Source: Paragonimus westermani
Taxonomy: Eukaryota; Platyhelminthes; Trematoda; Plagiorchiida; Troglotrematidae
DNA length: 64,000 nt
Assembly: GCA_008508345.1 (NCBI GenBank)
Contig: QNGE01003234.1
Span: 4,028-68,027 of the forward strand
Reading direction: 5' to 3'
Shown: piece by piece, positions 50,240-61,920 of the stretch
Layout: every line of letters starts with the position of its first letter
Position numbering within the stretch: the first letter of the stretch is position 1
Translations under genes and position numbers: made by a program
Notes under the pieces: generated by a model
Told to the model about the DNA's origin: nothing
Databases searched by the model: none
Seen by the model: only the letters and a program-made list of their open reading frames with translations

Positions 50240-53200
50240 CTTTTTGAGAAGTGCACCGCTGTTGTGATTCGTTCGTATTGAGGCCGAGTTTGTCAACATT
50301 CAAACTCCGCCTGACCGGGTGAATTTCAATGGGTTAGTACCTCAGCTTCTGAAGGACGTCACAGTGCAACTGTGTGAAGTCTTCTCTGCTCAGCCTGTGA
50401 GATATCGCCACGACACTCTAGGGAGGTCGTAATCAAGCGGGTCATCGGGTCAGGAAAGGCTCCGCGTAGCAGCTTTCCAATGAAATACGACTGAGCGACC
50501 AGCGACCCCTACCATGCTTCACGAAATGCAGCATCTTCTTGGCGGCTCCCACATGAATATGCTACTTTTATGACAGCTGTGGATGCACACTTTTTCTGAA
50601 ACAGCCCAGGCCATTGTGTCCGCAGCCCACTTTCGACCCATATCAAAACCTGCTGAGGTCGTCGAGTGTTTCCGCCCATTTCTATGCAATGTCGGTAGTT
50701 CCAGATCAAGTGTCATCCCTACTGTCTCAACTGCGAAACCGTCTGTAGGTTCTCACTCAAACGACCTTACAGAGGCCGAGGCTCTATGGGCAGAAGTAGC
50801 TTTCATTTCAAGGACTTAGGCAATATGACGATCGGATGCTTTCGAAAGTGATCCCCAAGGTGCCGTCGTACCAGAAGGTTCCCCGTCGAAGTAAGCCACA
50901 GCTCCATACAGGTTTCTGCTGGCACCATGAACGGTGTTGTACAAAGCTACTAGGTATATCACATCCCGCTCTCTCCTCACCGCTCCAAGGAAGCTGAACC
51001 TCTGACATGTAGTGGCGACTGACTTGGCCTGCGCACCCAACCTCAGTAGTTCAATGTTCGTTCAGGATCTCTGCCCAAGGATCGTATCTCTGACAGACAC
51101 AGGAGCGCAAGCTAGCCTAGCCTCGCAGGCTTCTTTCACGAGGCGACACAACCTGGCGCCCTCGATATCGTTCTGCCAATAGCATCATCACACAGGCTGT
51201 TGGCATGTGTTCGCTGACATCAAATTTGGGCCTCCGGGGAGATTCTCGTCGAATATTCGTTGCTGCTGCCGATCCGTCTACTATCATCGGTAACAAGTTC
51301 TTTCGACATTTCGACCTTTCGGTTGATACGCGACGTCGGAAGTCAATAGATGTCGTTATGGACTCGATTACCAACGGCGACCGTACGACCGTCACGACCG
51401 CCGACCTTGCCGATGCCACATCGGTTGCCTCATCATCTTTTTCGGAACTGCTTCAGATTGTCCGAGCATCAAGCGCCGTGCCCTCCGGGACCTCGAGTGT
51501 CACACCACATCAGAACGGAAGGCCTAGTCCTATCAGCTAGGTCTTGCAGAATGGTATTTTACAGAATCAAACCAGTTAATATGGGGTTCGAACACAAACT
51601 CAAACTCGGCTTCCTCCGCCCTTCTGATAGCTCTTGTACCCCACCACTGCATTTGGCTATCAAAAATCAGGAGAGTGGCTTATTTGCAACGGAAGCTGCA
51701 GTCTCATTAGGGCAGGAGCTCCTGGTAACTACGCCGTCTTGTACGTGCACAGTCTTATGACCTGTTTTGCACGCTAAAGTATCTTTAGGAAAATTGACCA
51801 GGTCCGCACTTATCAACAAATTCCGATAACGATAAATGACCTATCCTAGACCGCCGTGATTGCTCCGCTCGGTTCTTTCGAATTTTTGCGTATGCCATTT
51901 GAAGCAAGCGGTGCGCTATGCAAGAAGCTACCCACCGTCCAGAATTCGTCCATCCTCATACTTACGGCTTCCAAATTGTCAGCTCTTCTGGGGAGCCGCA
52001 CTCTTCTCGTCTGCCTAGCTTGTTCAAACGGTTGATTAAATAGGCCATCACAGCCAACCCCGCAAAGTTCGAGTCAAGCAAATCGCTCGCCCACTTTTTG
52101 GGCCGCCGGATTCGGCCGACAGAAGTGCTGCCATCGCTGACACGATTCAGGTCACCCGAAACTGTTCTGAGTCTTCTTTCCTTAAACGGCTTCGCAGGCT
52201 TTGAAGCCTAGCAAACTACTATCGCTGATACCTTCCTCGTTGCGTGCATATGATGCAGCCAACGACTGACTACCTTTACGGAGACGATCGTAGGCTGTCT
52301 TTCACCGACTCGGCTCGTATATCCTTAGAGCAGCTTGAAGAGACTGCCTTTAAATCTGTCTTGCACGCTAATTCTAACGCTAGCACACGTTTGTTGATTG
52401 TGACCGACGCTGCCGATACGGCTGATATCGTCGTGTTACAACGATTCGTGGAAGATCAGTGGGAACCCTGATCATTCTGCTGCAAACGGTTGCAACCCGC
52501 GGAGTCCCGCTACAACACCTCCGTGTAAGATTGCTTGTCATATACCTTGCAATACGCCACATTTGGTATGCTGTTGAATGCCGACAATTCACGATCTGCA
52601 GTGACTGATGATTTTGGTAAGGTCCGTTGCGTCATTTTGAGATTGCCAAATTTTGATTGGTGTTGAAAGGTGGCCTCACGCTTTGCTGTCTCCCTGAAGA
52701 AACCGCATTAGTCATCTTCATTCTTCCATCAGTCATTGTGAGTGGCTCCCTCACTCTTATTTGGTTCGAGCTCTGCAAATTTCCGAATGCCAAAATTAGA
52801 CATTTTCCTTTACTATTTTATCTTGAGTAACTTATGATTCCCACCGGTTCTCGATACGCAAACCGTCGTTTTGTACTGACCCAACCAATGGCCAGTTACC
52901 TGAGTCATCTCTGTCCTGTTTTATTGTCCACCATTATTGAGTAGTGTCTGGTTGTCGATTCGTTAGGCAGGTACGTTCTTTGTTTGACTTCTGAGGATTT
53001 TCACATTCGAGGTGAGAGATTTGGTTACTTCGTGCATTGATTCAATTAGTACCGAATTAACTCGTCATTACGAGTGCCTACTCATTAACCGCTTGAAAGG
53101 TATATAGTCTCGGTCGTTGGATATTGAGAGAGGCACTTATTGGATCAGAAGACTACGCGTAACTTGGTGTGAATCTGAACTCTGGCAGACGAGTCAGCAG

Positions 53201-54594
53201 TGACCGCAGGCCATTGGTCCATTTACTTTTCGTCTAACGGGTATTCCCCCGGAAAGGAGGTACTCGGGGTACATCTCTCAGTTTACAGCAACTGAGTGGC
53301 ATATCTCAGGTGTCATATTTATGCCGGGCATGCTAATTCACACCTGGCTCGGCTGCCATGGCTGCTGCGCAAACGGGGGACTCTGAGATAACCCACCTCC
53401 GTCATCGTAACTCTTTCGAAATTCAGCTTGTTTCTTTAAATTTCTGCGAGGACCCTATCCTTTGTGACGTTTGGCAAGGCTTACTAAGGCTGGCGGTGCC
53501 CTTGTCGTTTTGTCGTGCGGTGTTCAACGCACGACAATTTATTGTGCCCCAGAACACGTGCTGTGATGAACGTTTCGTATGACCCAAAGTGAACCGCGGT
53601 GTCCGCAATTGGGCTTGCTCTCATCTGTTAGGCTAACGTTCCGAGGTTCATATACGTGCCAATAGTTCCATCCATGTCACTCCTGCATCCGATGCATGTC
53701 TTCACCACGTGCTCGTTGACTTCGGTGGACTGTTACGACATTTCGACAGACAACTTCCTCTTACCCTGTATCGACCATTGTACCAGGGGGCCGGAGGCAA
53801 TCTCACTTCCTAGACGCACTTCCAAAACACCAACTCGCGCCTTTTTGAAACGTTGGGTAGCTCATTTCGATTGCTCCGCAGTAGTGACCAACGAACGTTG
53901 CTCTCATTTAAGACATTCTCCCGGAGGTCTCCTGAACACCCCTGGGTGCAGGCATATACGTAATAAAATCTATCAACCAGAATCAAACACGATGATAGAA
54001 CGTCGCCGTCAGTTGAAATCAGCCCCCACTGTGCAGTCGAACCCCTCCTAGCAAGAAGCTTCACCGCTGGCCTATCTTGGGTTGCGTAACACCGTTAAGG
54101 TGGGCTTGAAAACCATACCGGCTCAACCCACCTACGGTTGCGCTTTACCTTTGTCTGCCGAATCAATTTCTCCTTTGCCAATCATACCTGCTAACTAGAG
54201 AAGGTATATGGTGCATTTAGAGATTCACACACGACGGCTACAACCAGTGCAACCACGTGGGTGGTTTTCCACCGTGCAATTGAAAGGGAAATTTCATTCC
54301 CGCTTTCATGGTTTTGTAGGCGTAGACTGATCACACAATCCGCTGCGGCCGACATGCACAGGTCATTTCAGTGTGCTACTTCACCGCGGAGAGTGATGGT
54401 AAATGCGAGGTCGCTTCAACCTATACAGTAAGCCGGTGTTTGTTGAGGAGGGTGAACCCAGTGTCCTGCCGACACCTTCAGCTGCACCGTCCCATCCTGA
54501 ACACAAACCGGACACACTTGACGTCGGTCCAGCACCTTCCTCTCCACCGCGCCATCCACGTGGTAGACGTGTGAAATCCTCTAAAGTTTGTTGA
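50240..54594 (+). mobile_element. Ty3/gypsy element A, degenerate gag-pol (CsRn1/Boudicca-like)
   Basis: Domains in the canonical order, scattered over all three frames. Gag (50260-51010): PTMLHEMQHLLGG, VSTAKPSVGSHSNDLTEAEA and a FCWHHERC start of the CHCC-type nucleocapsid box. Protease (51085-51360): DTGAQASLAS, then NLGLRG and NKFFRHFDLSVDTRRRKSID. RT: HKLKLGFLRPSDSSCTPPLH (51585-51650), then a FLG block (about 52110) after a gap that has lost most of the palm. Connection and RNase H: 52244-52470 (SARISLEQLEETAFKSVLHA) and RLQPAESRYN (about 52495), breaking off after RQFTICSD (52600). Integrase: AVPLSFCRAVFNA and PKVNRGVRNWACS (53500-53620), CIDHCTRGPEAISLP and FLKRWVAHFDC (53770-53870), YQPESNTMIERRRQLK (53970-54020). 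Tail VFVEEGEPSVLPTPSAAP to GRRVKSSK. Stops and frameshifts make it inactive. Confidence 0.92.
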
Positions 54595-54839
54595 GTGCGT
54601 CGGTGTCTGTAAAAACATTCCTGTTACCGTTAACTAATGTGGCGTATTCCTCTGCGTGAATGAATGTTTCCCGGAGTTTTTTCTAATGTGATCTTGACAC
54701 AACCGGCTAGCAACTTATGCCAACCAGTTAAAAAGAGTCAGATTCAGTTTGTCACTGAGGAGTTGCAACCCCCGTTTTTCTGTCGAATACTGTTCTCTGT
54801 CTTAGCTTGATGTGAGGTGTTCAGCAACAAACTACTCGC
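54595..54839. other. short unassigned spacer between gypsy elements A and B
   Basis: A 3' LTR of element A would be expected here but no resemblance to the 49.5 kb LTR is visible. The piece GGTGTTCAGCAACAAA near 54818 also occurs in the 559-bp repeat; the match is too short to interpret. Confidence 0.35.
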
Positions 54840-55960
54840 GATTTTCTTATTAATTCAGCATTCCGAACATTAATTGCGACTTCGAGTTTTCACTGTTCTG
54901 ATTGACCATAAACCACTTGCCCGCACTCTCAACTCCTTGCCGGACAAACACTCCCCTGGTGAGATCCATCAACTTGATACCAACACAGGTTACGACCGGC
55001 ATTCGTTACATTCCACCATCTTCCAGTTTCATCGTGGATGCTCTCCGCGGACTGCACATCGATGTGGCATCAACTTCGTCTGATGTAAGCCTGGCAAAAC
55101 CGCAGAAACGCGGCGGAACGACGAAACGCGTCACACTCAGGGCAAATCCACGAAGTTGCAGATGACACAGTATGAAGCAGAATATGCGCGTTTAGGCTAA
55201 ATCCCGCTCTCATTGTCAGTGTAGCAAGATCCACCATCATGCTCTCTCTTCATCTGGCCAGTTCCACAAAAATTTATTGTTTCTCTTGTGATAATTCAAA
55301 CATCGTTCGTCCACTGTTATATTCAGATGAGAAAACTTTCTGCCCAGTGGTGTAGAATCGTTTAAACGCTGGTCAGTGGCAATTCCCACTCCAGATACCA
55401 CTGGCAAAACTATTGCCGTGACATTTCTCCTCTTCTGGTTGACTGATTTTTATGTTCCTGTCATGGTTACCACATATGGAGGCGCGTGATTTCAGTGCCA
55501 TCTCTTTCTGTGGTTTGCTTGTACGATTGATTGTGAACATATCATAATGACTGCGTGTCACCTTTCTTCAACTAGTCCGGTGGAACGTCTCTATCAGTGT
55601 GAGCCAGTAGAGTGGTGCTAAAAAATGTCTGACATGCCCGGTCACCTTTCGTTATACAATTATTTTATCCTGTCAATATCCTGCACAAGTTAAAACATAC
55701 ACTTCAAAAATACACCCTCTGTGTCATTGTGGCTGGTGATGTTTTGCAATTCTCATACATCCGACTCTGGGCTTATATATCTTATATATATATATTTTAT
55801 ATAGCTCACTTCCAGTTACCACGAACGGTCACGGCGGCATCTTTATTCTGAAGCACTCAGTGTTACCACGCTGGTGTAAGTATTTCACCATTGATTGGGT
55901 TGTGTACTGCGATACTGTCAACACTGATTGGCTGAAGGTGACCAATGTGGACGGCGATTT
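54840..55960 (+). mobile_element. Ty3/gypsy element B: RNase H and integrase remnants
   Basis: A second element follows A without its front half. RNase H: VFTVLIDHKPLARTLNSLPD, KHSPGEIHQLD and a RYIPPSSSFIVDALR end (54880-55040). Integrase: CQCSKIHHHALSSSGQF (about 55217-55267), core WSVAIPTPDTTGKTIAVTF, then VPVMVTTYGGA, HLSSTSPVERLYQ (55370-55600); the N-terminal HHCC region is missing. The C-terminal module reads KYFTIDWVVYCDTVNTDWLK (55880-55945), matching the KxFxLxxxGRxDTVSIDRLK block of gypsy integrases. Several stops. It is not the displaced tail of A, because A has its own integrase core and C-terminus. Confidence 0.85.
55775..55805. repeat. TA-rich simple tract
   Basis: Alternating TA runs interrupted by CTT and TTT, inside gypsy element B. 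Confidence 0.8.
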
Positions 55961-58640
55961 TATGCGCTCGCCAGATAGCTCATCGCGTCGTTTCACGAAA
56001 ATACATTCCTCCAGTTGCTTCCCGAACGGCCCCCACAATGTTAGCGAGGGAATCACCCAGCCCCTACTTACCACTCACAAATACCAGTTTTCCCGCCACA
56101 TTCAATCACGCTCACCAGTAGGCATATTAACTTTGTGGCGTTTGCACAGCAGTTTTTATTGTTTGTATGGTCTCTCGCATATTTGACCTTCTCCAAGCTG
56201 TCGTGTGCACCTGATGTTCGAACCATGATGATCAAACACGAACTTTTTCCGGAGGATCGCGAAGTAGGTGTCCTCTCCCCGCTCCATGTTGTCCACGTGC
56301 TAATTTTTGAGGAGTTAAGAACCAAGGAAATCAACTATCCACTCCTGCGGACTTCTCGTTCCCTCCGATTCCACGCTTAGCTTCGCTGTGGGCTGAAGAT
56401 CTCCATGGAGCAACACGCCAGATCGAATCCACTGAAAATGCCTCTTGTTCTAGTCTCGCTCGCATTTTCTTTGATATAGCCAGCTTTTTCCACCAATATC
56501 GATGTGACGCGTACATGGCTGCTGGACTGCTAATTAAAATACTTTGTAGGTAGTGTATATGAACTCACTAAATATCTCATTGACATCAGAAGAATATGAG
56601 AACAGAGTACAATGTGAATAATGAACAAGTAAAGTGGGTGCACTTACAGAAAGGTTTCAGACAAAAAAGAAGGCGCAATCCATGGGTTTTTGATGGATTG
56701 TTGGGCGGAACCCTACGGACGTCGATGTGTTGATTTACATAACAGGAACACTAACCCGTGGAGCACTGCAGCTGGGTTTTGTTCACCGGTGTGGTTGGTT
56801 TCATTGTGTTGTTAGCTCCGGAAGAATCACTGGGTGGGGTCACACATCGTAGGCTAATGTCCTGGGTGGAGTCGGATGTGTTTGCGGCGTGTACACACGT
56901 ATTTTGGTTATTGGTTGCAGTGGTGATGTCAATCTGTGCGCATCTGTCTGAAGTAATTAAGTGAGCACGCATGTGGAGACCGCCGGCGATGGCAGCGCGT
57001 CGCAACATTTTGGTCACTTGCCACAGAGAGCCGGTCCAGGCGTATGACCTTGGTGATAGTGGAGTGTGCTTCTAAACGTACCCTCGTATTTCCTATCTTG
57101 TGTCAAAGCTAACCATGTCTTAAACAACAAACCGCTCACATCCTCCTCCTCATGGACGTCAGTCACTCTGCGAACCCAATTCGGTTAATGCAGCGGACAT
57201 AACCAGCAATGCGTTACATCACCTGTTGCAACATCGACACCGTTTTATTCGCCTACCAAGCATTCTTGTTCTCTCCCAAGAACTCGTCCGTTAACACGTC
57301 CCAGATTTCATCTACACAGGCGGCGAACCCGATGATAACTTTTTGCGATAACTTGTTGGCCGTTTTTCATCAGCATTTCGCCCGTTATCGCCTTGTACCA
57401 TGGAAAACAAAAGTTTATTTGGACGATAAAATCAAGGACACCGTTCTGTTACGAATGTCAGAATACTGCTGCCGTAATCCCACAGTGCGGTTCCATTAAA
57501 TCGTGCCGTATGTGCGACGAGGCATGCCACGTCGCGGTCTACCGTGTTCTTGTTCGTTCATGCCCAGCCTAGTAACATGACGGTAAAAGTTCGGGGGCCG
57601 TTGGAACATATCCCCTTCGAAAAATCCATAAGACATCCTGCGGGCGTCAGCCATTTTCTACGGGGGACATCCAGACAGAAAACGTTTCGGGAACTGATTA
57701 CCGCCGTAGGGTTGAAAGGTAAAGTATCCCTACAGCTGTTGCGGTGCATGCGTAGTGTCCTTTGTGGTCGCAAGCTGGAGGTAACTTTAGAACCATTTTT
57801 TAAGACAACTCGTGTTAATAATGCGTCATTGAATTAGTTGACTTTTAACTTTTACCCTCTGAAGTGTCCTGAAAAGATTGCGAATAAGGGCGGCAAATTA
57901 ATGGAAATTTGCCTCACCATGCGGGTGTACGCCGTTTATAAAATCTGCCAGACGACAGGCACACAGAAAATTCGGAGTTAAACAACAGTATAAGAAATAT
58001 GCGCGTCCGGAGTGACTTGTTAACTGAACAACCTAGCATACAGAAGACACATGACAGACAGCCTTCCGGATAGAGTACTAGGAGGCGTATTATATGGTGT
58101 CAGTACCATCATAAATATGGGCATCAAGCGGTAAAATGCGAGGAGTCATGCACCTTTGTTTCGCGTTTTTACCAAAGTGATGTGGTGCGCCTTTCCTTTG
58201 CCAAACTTTTCTAATACCGCTTGACTGATAGACCTGGGCTCCTGCTATGCAGTTCACCTAAGTCTAACTTGTGCGGAGACAAGAAAGACACGGTTGCTGT
58301 AAACACGCTGTATTGCCGAAAACCAGTTCGACCAAATAAATGGATTGCTCGTAAATATATATCATGAAATGGTGATGAGTCACTGCCCACTTGTCTAGGC
58401 CACTTTGCTTCCAAGTGGTCAAGTAAGTCCAAATCCATAGGCGTTAGTTTCTCGGAGTGGCGTGACACCCCCACTCCCTTGCACGTATCCTGCTTGTCAG
58501 TCCGACGTGCCCCCGTGCCTTGTAGCTGTCTGATTTCGTCAGCCGTCACCGCGGCCCTGGATGGTTTGAAATGATTACTGATTTCGTCAGCCGTTACCAA
58601 TGACCTGACTAGAGTGTTTTGTTGATTTTGCCTCCCAACA
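55961..58640. other. unassigned region with several + strand open frames
   Basis: Open frames at 56135-56380, 57209-57499 (96 codons) and 57544-57837 (97 codons) on the + strand and 58600-58211 (129 codons) on the - strand are unrecognised. A 20-bp direct repeat (CTGATTTCGTCAGCCGT plus TACC or CACC) occurs at about 58529 and 58579. Some of this may be the gag part of gypsy element C, but no capsid or zinc-knuckle motif could be read. Confidence 0.3.
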
Positions 58641-60168
58641 CAAAGTCAAACTCCAGGGACGATTCGTGACAGTGGCCGCCACGGTTGCAAACAAGTACCA
58701 ATAGTCGGTTATACATGAAAGGCAGATACTTCCTCGTCAATTTCTTTTTCGACACAGGCCTGGAATTAGCGTCATCCCACCTCCTTTCAGTGAATTTGCC
58801 TAACAATGCGCCTACCGCTTTCAACGACAGTCGTATCAACACCCACGGTGAGAAGCTATGCATAGGCCCTGTGGGATGGTGTGTGAATTGCAAAAGAATC
58901 CAAAAAACGTCGAACACATGCTCGTGAAGTTTTGCAATGACTCTTAAACTACCGTGTTAGTTTGAACGTGTCCGTATACAACTTTGGCGTTTGATCGTTA
59001 GGTTTCTCCGGACGTGGAATCAACCTTTCAGACATACTAAGTTCACGTTAGAAAATTAGCGCAATCACATCCTCTCCATTGCCGTCAGTGATAAAGCAAC
59101 CGTCGTGGCTCTATTCCTAACTGTGTCAACGTACTCACCAATTGCTCGATGGTTTTAAAATCCGTCCAATTTGCCTAGGTGGAGTACGAGGGTTCGAGAG
59201 CATTTTTAGCCTCAACTGACGCCATCACCATACGTTATCTGCAGTCGTACCTCAAAACCCGTCTGTTTCTCACACTGGTCTGTCCACTCCAGCAGCTGGT
59301 GGTGCCCTCCAGCATCTTTTGCATAATAAACTTCTATCACTAATACGGGCCCCAGACAACACGAACAAACTCTAACACTGTCGTGCTCGCACTACTCGCT
59401 ATCCGCTCTGATAGTCAAACTTTTTGACATTTACAGGAAGGTCAACAATTCACCATCCACGAACCACTGCCAAAAAAATTTGCAACGAACGATTCTACAC
59501 ATTACTTCGTCTCTGGGCTTTCGACGGATGTGCGATGTAATAAAAGCGACAACATCATGGCTAATGTACTATTCCGCCGGCATGTATATCACGTCCGCTT
59601 ACCACCTTTCCTAGATATGATGGAGTTGACAACCTTGAAAGCAAAGTATTATTCCCTTAAACGCCTGGACTCGCTGCACAAATGGGTCCCCATTTTCCTT
59701 CTCGAGAACGTCCAGTGCGTTTTCGCGCCATTTGTTTACAGGAAGTCTACCTCTATGTGTTCTAGAATCTCTCAGACTGAGTGTTCAAACACAATCACCA
59801 ACTTTCCCATCCAAGTGAGCCGAACACTTGCTTCCACATCCAAACGCATGCATCCGTGCAGTCACCATCTGCACCCTAAGCCAGTTGGAGTGTTCCAGCT
59901 GGATGTGACTCGGAACAGTAAAAAAAAACGGACAGACAGAACACGGTTGGATCCGGAACAGAACAGAGGAGAAAGGATACAAATAAATGGGGAGGAACAG
60001 TCCCGAAGGGCTCTACAACACTTAGCTTGCATCACCAATCCCAACAATAAAAATCCGGAAATGTTGACCCGGGCTTCTTCGAAATATTATTATTCATTAT
60101 CTGCTAATGAGTATTCAAGCAATCACGGTAAGGTGTTCCACTACAGGCCCTATACCTCCCTCATATGA
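58640..60168 (+). mobile_element. Ty3/gypsy element C: protease, RNase H and adjacent region
   Basis: Protease: an open frame at 58685-58927 reads NSRLYMKGRYFLVNFFFDTG, and a frameshift right after the DTG gives PGISVIPP, the usual DTGAEISVIPP active-site segment split over two frames. RTG/LGL linker and most of the RT are not readable. The connection block (GLSTPAAGGALQHLLHNKL, about 59275-59330) and RNase H follow: EGQQFTIHEPL (59435), THYFVSGLSTDVRCNKSDNI, ANVLFRRHVYHVRLP (59500-59605), equivalent to the DIRHxxGxxNxVADALSR..H end. An open frame of 212 codons (59530-60168) continues beyond RNase H; its second half is basic and Asn/Gln-rich and not recognised. Confidence 0.78.
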
Positions 60169-60920
60169 TTTAATCAACATTCTTACTTCGGTCGGTAGGA
60201 TTAACCGTTGGCTTAGGGATGACCCCATGAAAGACGTTTCAGACGATTAAGTGGCGAATGTATTTGTCGAAAAACCGATCGGCGTCCTCCCGACCGTGGC
60301 AGCGAACCGCGACACTCAATTCCTGCCTGGTCGGGTTTGTGATTCAACGCAAAGTGTGAATCGTATTTATGTGCTCTCAAAAGCGTAATAACTTTGCACG
60401 AACACTAGTGGAAAGCTTTCACTGCCAGCAGAAAGCAACCTCACTATCTCAGGAGCGAGGCTGAAAGCAAGGTTAATTGTTCCCCTCAATTTTACCAGAG
60501 ACTTGTTGCACCCTTGAACAAGATACTGACAGCACTGAGGTAGAAGTGGTCTGTGGACCACCCTTTGTCACCCTGACGAATTTGTATGCCCATCACAGCA
60601 AATCATCGGTAATGTGCCGGACGCGGGCTGGAATTCCAAAAACGATTGCCGTACAGGTTCATCGTGACCGCACTGGTAGCCAGTTGGTTTTGCTTGTAAT
60701 ACTATGTTATATTTAACACGGGAGCTGGTAAATCCTGCTTGCACACGCTTGTAAGTCGTACTACCTTTAGGAGGTTGCTTCTTAAAACTGTTTGCGTTTG
60801 GTGAGTTGAAATTGGCCCATTTTTGCGTTTTAGCAAGACCCTAAATTTAGTACTTCCGAACCGTATACAGAACGGATATGCGAAAACACATTGTGCGTTG
60901 TACCGATGCTCATTATTAAG
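60169..60920. other. no recognisable gene
   Basis: Short open frames on both strands only (60367-60561 -, 60477-60716 +, 60702-60956 -). Confidence 0.4.
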
Positions 60921-61347
60921 TAAATTCTTGGTTGAGCCACAACGAGTTAAAACCAAAGAGTAATCGGTTTCGCAATGTTTCGACCCTCCCAGAGAGCCTT
61001 TATCAAGCGATTCAAATCAGAAAATTCACATTGTTCAAGCTTCAAATTAGATAGTCATCACCTGACACGTGTATATGTGTTTAACACGCGGTGTGTGGAC
61101 AGTCAACCAACAGAATGTATGGGTTCACGGTTGACCTGAGGTCACCATGCGACGATCCCAGGCGCAAACAAGGCTAGATATTGTGTGCTGTGTGTGTACG
61201 TATGCGAACAATCTACATGGGTGTAGACTGTATGGGATGGGTTGGGTGACAGGGATCCGCACACCTTTACCGACACGGTGACAGTGTTGTCTACCCGGTA
61301 AATCGTGCCAAACAACTGACAGTTCCAGGCCATCGGAGCAATTCAGC
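60921..61347. repeat. left arm of a 427-bp near-perfect inverted repeat
   Basis: Reverse complement of 61494-61920, with a single difference noticed (in the GTTGAGCC / GGCTTAAC block near the outer end). It contains on the - strand a TTGATAA-stem-GAAA motif described at 39055-39135. The 63-codon open frame (61333-61142) occurs identically in the other arm. Confidence 0.95.
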
Positions 61348-61493
61348 GCTAGTGGCGCACTAGCGATCAGCTTCTGTCAGTAGACGTTCTTAGTGGTTAC
61401 GGTAGCCACCTTCTGGCACAGACGGATGGTCATTGTCAACTAGGTGTTTGTTGAGGATCGCGTGTGCAGCAATGGCTGAATCGTGTTCTAATN
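61348..61493. other. spacer of the inverted repeat, with ambiguous base at 61493
   Basis: 146 bp ending in the only N of the window. GCTGAATCG just before the N and GCTGAATTG just after it form a near-direct repeat across the junction, which marks the place as a likely assembly weak point. Confidence 0.85.
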
Positions 61494-61920
61494 GCTGAAT
61501 TGCTCCGATGGCCTGGAACTGTCAGTTGTTTGGCACGATTTACCGGGTAGACAACACTGTCACCGTGTCGGTAAAGGTGTGCGGATCCCTGTCACCCAAC
61601 CCATCCCATACAGTCTACACCCATGTAGATTGTTCGCATACGTACACACACAGCACACAATATCTAGCCTTGTTTGCGCCTGGGATCGTCGCATGGTGAC
61701 CTCAGGTCAACCGTGAACCCATACATTCTGTTGGTTGACTGTCCACACACCGCGTGTTAAACACATATACACGTGTCAGGTGATGACTATCTAATTTGAA
61801 GCTTGAACAATGTGAATTTTCTGATTTGAATCGCTTGATAAAGGCTCTCTGGGAGGGTCGAAACATTGCGAAACCGATTACTCTTTGGTTTTAACTCGTT
61901 GTGGCTTAACCAAGAATTTA
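61494..61920. repeat. right arm of the 427-bp inverted repeat
   Basis: See the left arm. Carries on the + strand TTGATAA, a 7-bp stem (GGCTCTC with GAGGGTC, wobbles included) and CGAAAC at about 61828-61862. Confidence 0.95.

Noticed and set aside
54805..54836. Short match to the 559-bp repeat (GGTGTTCAGCAACAAA)
   Set aside because: About 16-20 matching bases without further similarity on either side; chance or a remnant too small to call.
61142..61699. Identical 63-codon proteins on opposite strands
   Set aside because: They are the two arms of the inverted repeat, so identity is automatic and not evidence for coding.
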